Of a stretch of 64,000 nt of DNA, positions 60,521-64,000 are shown in pieces. Under the pieces are notes generated by a model. It searched no databases. It saw only the letters and a list, made by a program, of their open reading frames with translations, and had not been told where the DNA came from. Origin of the DNA: Acidobacteriota bacterium (GTDB lineage Bacteria; Acidobacteriota; Terriglobia; Bryobacterales; Bryobacteraceae); contig JAFLBB010000013.1 of assembly GCA_017304135.1 (NCBI GenBank), positions 25,675 to 89,674 on the forward strand. Direction: 5' to 3'. Both the position numbers and the translations under genes were made by a program. Within the stretch, counting starts at the first letter, position 1, and the number at the start of each line of letters is the position of its first letter.

Positions 60521-63500
60521 ATGAAAACAGGGAACCCTTCTCCGGGCGGCGAACTCGACCGCTACATCAATCTGAAGCTGGCAGCTCTCGGGCTGCCCAC
60601 CTGCACTCATCTCTCCGACCCGAAGTTCCTCGAACTCGCAGGGCCGCTGCTGCGCAACTTCCACCAGAAAGACATCCTCCTGGCCGGCAAGCTCTGTCCC
60701 TCTGATGCCCGCATCCAGGCCTTCCTCGACGCCACGCTGCGCGACCTCTGTCCCGACGGCGCCCCGCGCCTCCCCGCCAACACCTTCACGCTCGACCGCC
60801 CCGGCATGGCCCGCGTTCTCTCCCTGCCCGCGCGCGGCGACTATTTCAGCTCGCCGTTGCTCAGCTCCTACCGCATCGCGCAAGGCGTCCTCCACAACCC
60901 CAAGAGCGACCGCCGCACCACCAAGGGCATCTTCCATATCGTCGAAGACGGCTTCCCCGTCCCCGCCGACAAGATCGCCGTCCCGCGACGCACGCTGGCC
61001 GTCTTTCTCGAACGCGCCTTCCAACCGCCGCCTGACCTGATGACGCTTCCCTACACTTCCGACCAGGACGGCCAGGCGCGCACCTTCGTCACCCTGCTAC
61101 TGCGCCCCCTCGTCTGCCCCGCCACAGGCCGCGACCCGGAAAAGCGCATGGAGATCCGCTTCTTCGCCCCCGCCAGCCTCGTCAGCAACCTCGACTTCGT
61201 GGAAGGCATCTTCGGCAACGGCGGCGACCCCTACCTGCCCGAAAACGATGCCGCCCTCGACGCCGAGCATTGGACCGGCCACAGCGGTTGCGTCATCCTC
61301 GCCCCCCACCTCGCCGGCATCACGAAGAAAGCCGCCGGCCTGCCTCACTACGACGAGGCCACCGCACGCCAGCGCCGCGAGGGCATGTGCTGGCGCGACG
61401 AGGGCGAGCTTTACAACGATGGCCAGGCCTTCAAATTGGCCTGCCGCGACTCGCGCGGCGTCATGGTCACCCTCATCGCCGACAACTACTACGGTTACTG
61501 CAAGAAGGAAGTAAAAACCCAGATCAGCCTCGCCGCCAATCTCTACGGCAATTGCGAAGAGGAGCACGCCGGCGGCGCCATCGCGTTCCCCACCTATGTC
61601 CTCGGCCAGGAGTTCTGCGCCGAGCGCTCGGCCATGCTCAAGCATGCTGCCTTTGAACAGGCCCTGCGCCTCCTGGGCCCACTCGCCGAACCCCGCCCCG
61701 AAGGCTATGCCGTCGACCGCGCGCACCCCAGCATCCACTATCTGCCCCACTCGGCCGAGTTCCACGTGCCCTCCGGCGCCATTCGCTGGCAACACGAGGG
61801 CATCACCCGCTCACTCACTCTGCGCCCCGAGGAAACGTACGTGCTCCCCTCCGGCTACCGAGTGCGCCTGGAAAAACAGTTGCTCGGCACCGCCTGGCGC
61901 CTCGTTGGCTCCGTGGCCCATGGAACGCTTTGCCACAAGCCCTGCACCGTCTCCGGCGGAGGCAAGTCCGAAATCTCCAAGTCCATTGCCAATGCCCTGC
62001 TCAAAGGCCCCGTCTTCGTGCGCGACTATCAACGCGACATGGACGAAGTCGACCGCATCCTCCAGCGCGACTTCTCCGGCATCTTCCGCGAGCCGCAACA
62101 GGAGAGCCGCGTCGCGCGCCCCATCCTCAGCCCCGCCCGCTCCCTCGGCAGCGTCATCCGCCTGCTCACACCCTCCGCCGATTACACCGATGAGTACAAC
62201 GCCTGGCTGAAGAGCATCCCCCAAACCATCCGCCAGATCATCTTCACGGTCAAGCGCTACTACCGGCCCGAGTGGGGAGGCAACTGGCGCGAGAACTTCA
62301 CCGTCGACCGCATCAACGGCTACCTCGGCCACGAACTGAAGTTCGGCGACCGCAAACTGGTGGCCAACTACCTGCGCATCGGCTTCGACACCAACGGCGC
62401 CTGGCGCATCTACAAACTACGGCCCGATTTCCACCCCGCCGAAAAGGTGCAGGTCGAAGACGACATCACCGCCTCCGTCGTCGTGCCGCGTGAAGCCTTG
62501 CGCGACGTCGACCCGAAGTACCCCAACTTGTCCGTGAAACTCGTCGAAAACTGCGAGCGCCTCCTCTTCCAGCGCCCCGACGACGCCGTCCACCGTGGCT
62601 TCGACAAACAAGCCGAGGCCGACCTCGCCTCCCCCGGCACTTTCATCTCCAACTTCGAACCGCTCACTCGCCAGGCCGCCCAGGCGCTCGTCGACCATGT
62701 CGTCGAGTTCGACGACTACAGCGAACCCATGAAGCAGTTGCTCGCCTCCTTCGTCAAGGCCGGCTCACCCGCCTATATCGTCTCCTCCGCGCACGCCCGC
62801 CTCGTCGATGGCAAGCCTTCCAAGAATCCCCGCTACCTGCAAACACGCCCCGACCTCGCCGACCCACTCGATCGCTACCTCGCCGAGGTCTGCGCACGCC
62901 TCGACCGCGGCATCCCCGCCCCCGACCCCGTCCACTTCCCCGTCAACTCCGTCCTGGCCGGCCGCCGTGGCAATCCCGCCGAGCCCGCCATCGGCCTTCC
63001 CCCATTAGCCGTATACGGGCCCATTCACTACCAGGAGCTGCCCGAGCTGTTCATGGATTTCGTCTGCAGCCTCACCGGCAAGTCGCCCTCCACAACCGGC
63101 TTCGGCAGTGAAGGTGCGCTCACCAAGGGGCCCTTCAACGCCCTCTGGCCCGTCGTCGATCTGAACAACGCCCTGGTCAGCTACATCCTCACCGGCTACG
63201 CTGGCTTCACCACCGCCGCCGGCCACATCGGCACGCAGTATCGCGTCGATCACGACATCAGCATGCTCGTGCCTGAGGTCTGGTGCCGCATGCAGGTGAG
63301 CGAGCGCGACCCTTCGTTCCTCATCGACGGCGGCTACCTCGAACCGGTCAGCGACTTCGAGTTCGAAGGCCGCACCGTGCTCGGCAGCCGCCTCGGCTAC
63401 CGCATCACGCCACTCTTCGTCGAACGCTTCCTCGGCCGCATCTTTGAAACCCCCGACGCCGTCCTCACCGAAGAACTGCTCCGCCCCGAACTCCAGGACC

Positions 63501-63949
63501 GCGCCGCCTTCGCCTCCGGCATCGACGCCATCGTTGAGGCGCAACAGCGCGTGGCCAGGCTCTACTTTGAGGACGGCAGCGTCGAAGCCGCCTGCCCTCC
63601 CCTCAAGGCGCTGCTCCACATCATGGCCAACGGCAGCTTCTACGGCATGACCATCCACGACGCCAAGCTGCGCGCCATGTTCACCCGCGAAGCCCTTCTC
63701 TCCAGCGATTGGTACGCCGAACGCCTCCGCACCAAGCAGCAACGCGACATCGCCCTCTGGTCCCGCCACGTCCACGCCCTGGAGAACTTCCGCGGCGGCA
63801 CCGTCGGCGCGGCCTCCTCTCACATCGACGTTGCCCAACGCCTCGCCAACGCCCGCGCACAACTGGCTCGCGCGTCGTCGCCCGCCTATCTGGATGAGCT
63901 CACCGGCGCCCTCGGCGCCGACCCCTTCCAGTTCCAGTCGCCCGCATAA
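60521..63949 (+). CDS. Large 1142-residue protein, probable pyrophosphate-dependent PEP carboxykinase
   Basis: From the ATG at 60521 the protein begins MKTGNPSPGGELDRYINLKL. It is soluble with no signal or membrane helices. Residues 477-486 (VSGGGKSEIS) form a phosphate-binding loop of the PEPCK kind. Later segments include KRYYRPEWGGNWRENFTVDR, SLTGKSPSTTGFGSEGALTK, PVVDLNNALVSYILTGY and YRVDHDISMLVPEVWCRM. The length (about 1140) and this loop fit the PPi-type PEPCK known from Entamoeba histolytica and Propionibacterium freudenreichii, which makes PEP/oxaloacetate interconversion depend on PPi/Pi. I am working from memory of that family, so the assignment is probable, not certain. It stands alone, divergent from the ASPIC/UnbV pair. 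Nothing further is seen in 63950-64000. Confidence 0.68.
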   Translation: MKTGNPSPGGELDRYINLKLAALGLPTCTHLSDPKFLELAGPLLRNFHQKDILLAGKLCPSDARIQAFLDATLRDLCPDGAPRLPANTFTLDRPGMARVLSLPARGDYFSSPLLSSYRIAQGVLHNPKSDRRTTKGIFHIVEDGFPVPADKIAVPRRTLAVFLERAFQPPPDLMTLPYTSDQDGQARTFVTLLLRPLVCPATGRDPEKRMEIRFFAPASLVSNLDFVEGIFGNGGDPYLPENDAALDAEHWTGHSGCVILAPHLAGITKKAAGLPHYDEATARQRREGMCWRDEGELYNDGQAFKLACRDSRGVMVTLIADNYYGYCKKEVKTQISLAANLYGNCEEEHAGGAIAFPTYVLGQEFCAERSAMLKHAAFEQALRLLGPLAEPRPEGYAVDRAHPSIHYLPHSAEFHVPSGAIRWQHEGITRSLTLRPEETYVLPSGYRVRLEKQLLGTAWRLVGSVAHGTLCHKPCTVSGGGKSEISKSIANALLKGPVFVRDYQRDMDEVDRILQRDFSGIFREPQQESRVARPILSPARSLGSVIRLLTPSADYTDEYNAWLKSIPQTIRQIIFTVKRYYRPEWGGNWRENFTVDRINGYLGHELKFGDRKLVANYLRIGFDTNGAWRIYKLRPDFHPAEKVQVEDDITASVVVPREALRDVDPKYPNLSVKLVENCERLLFQRPDDAVHRGFDKQAEADLASPGTFISNFEPLTRQAAQALVDHVVEFDDYSEPMKQLLASFVKAGSPAYIVSSAHARLVDGKPSKNPRYLQTRPDLADPLDRYLAEVCARLDRGIPAPDPVHFPVNSVLAGRRGNPAEPAIGLPPLAVYGPIHYQELPELFMDFVCSLTGKSPSTTGFGSEGALTKGPFNALWPVVDLNNALVSYILTGYAGFTTAAGHIGTQYRVDHDISMLVPEVWCRMQVSERDPSFLIDGGYLEPVSDFEFEGRTVLGSRLGYRITPLFVERFLGRIFETPDAVLTEELLRPELQDRAAFASGIDAIVEAQQRVARLYFEDGSVEAACPPLKALLHIMANGSFYGMTIHDAKLRAMFTREALLSSDWYAERLRTKQQRDIALWSRHVHALENFRGGTVGAASSHIDVAQRLANARAQLARASSPAYLDELTGALGADPFQFQSPA

Positions 63950-64000
63950 CGCGCCGCGCCGACACTCGCCGCGTTTCGATTGACATCTCCCGGCCCTGCA

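Noticed and set aside
1..64000. tRNA, rRNA, riboswitch, insertion sequence, prophage or origin features
   Set aside because: None could be recognised by reading the sequence; tRNA and riboswitch absence would need a covariance-model search to confirm.

Overview
The window comes from a GC-rich Acidobacteriota chromosome, most likely of the Bryobacterales/Solibacteraceae (Candidatus Solibacter, Bryobacter, Paludibaculum and relatives). Indicators: the C-terminus of the subtilase at 711-3995 looks like the Solibacter-type C-terminal domain; there are four very large TonB-dependent receptors with an N-terminal carboxypeptidase-regulatory-like domain and no SusD partner; there are exported FAD-dependent oxidoreductases, paired ASPIC/UnbV proteins, a membrane-anchored regulator of a type common in this group, and DUF362 and GH127 proteins. 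No rRNA, tRNA, CRISPR array, insertion sequence or prophage was seen.

Layout. 1-14150 is mostly housekeeping: lpxD (cut by the window edge), an exported subtilase, greA, a CDP-alcohol phosphatidyltransferase, nikR-acpS (overlapping), a small basic protein, dtd, a small repeat protein, three overlapping amidohydrolase-family genes, purM-purN and a Tat-type Gfo/Idh/MocA oxidoreductase. 14160-16060 is a small accessory segment with an exported hypothetical protein and a HicAB toxin-antitoxin pair. 16128-27950 is a probable polymer/sugar utilisation block: GH127, an alpha/beta hydrolase, two FAD oxidoreductases and a TonB-dependent receptor, with a divergent membrane-bound regulator. 27984-36175 holds a PRC-barrel protein and the most system-like cluster: a Cpx-type two-component pair facing a CpxP/Spy-like gene, a DUF5666-like protein and a TonB-dependent receptor. 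The three exported proteins all carry Gly/Pro-rich GGPGG segments, and the intergenic gap carries phased GTAAA repeats resembling CpxR boxes. Three tandem hairpins end that operon.

36207-45665 holds another receptor/FAD-oxidoreductase pair and a divergent GntR-DapA-like-enolase superfamily-MFS operon for a sugar acid. 45694-52645 holds an exported [4Fe-4S] aldo/keto reductase with a DUF6599 protein, a DUF362 protein, an ABC-F ATPase (Uup type), a cytochrome c, a TIM-barrel isomerase and a TPR protein. 52787-60444 has the fourth receptor and two ASPIC/UnbV seven-bladed propeller proteins. The last gene (60521-63949) encodes a 1142-residue protein that I think is a pyrophosphate-dependent PEP carboxykinase.

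The biology implied is that of a soil oligotroph: uptake of large substrates by TonB-dependent receptors, periplasmic oxidation by exported redox enzymes, sugar-acid catabolism in the cytoplasm and possibly PPi-linked anaplerosis. Product names rest on motifs read by eye and on family knowledge; no database search was run.
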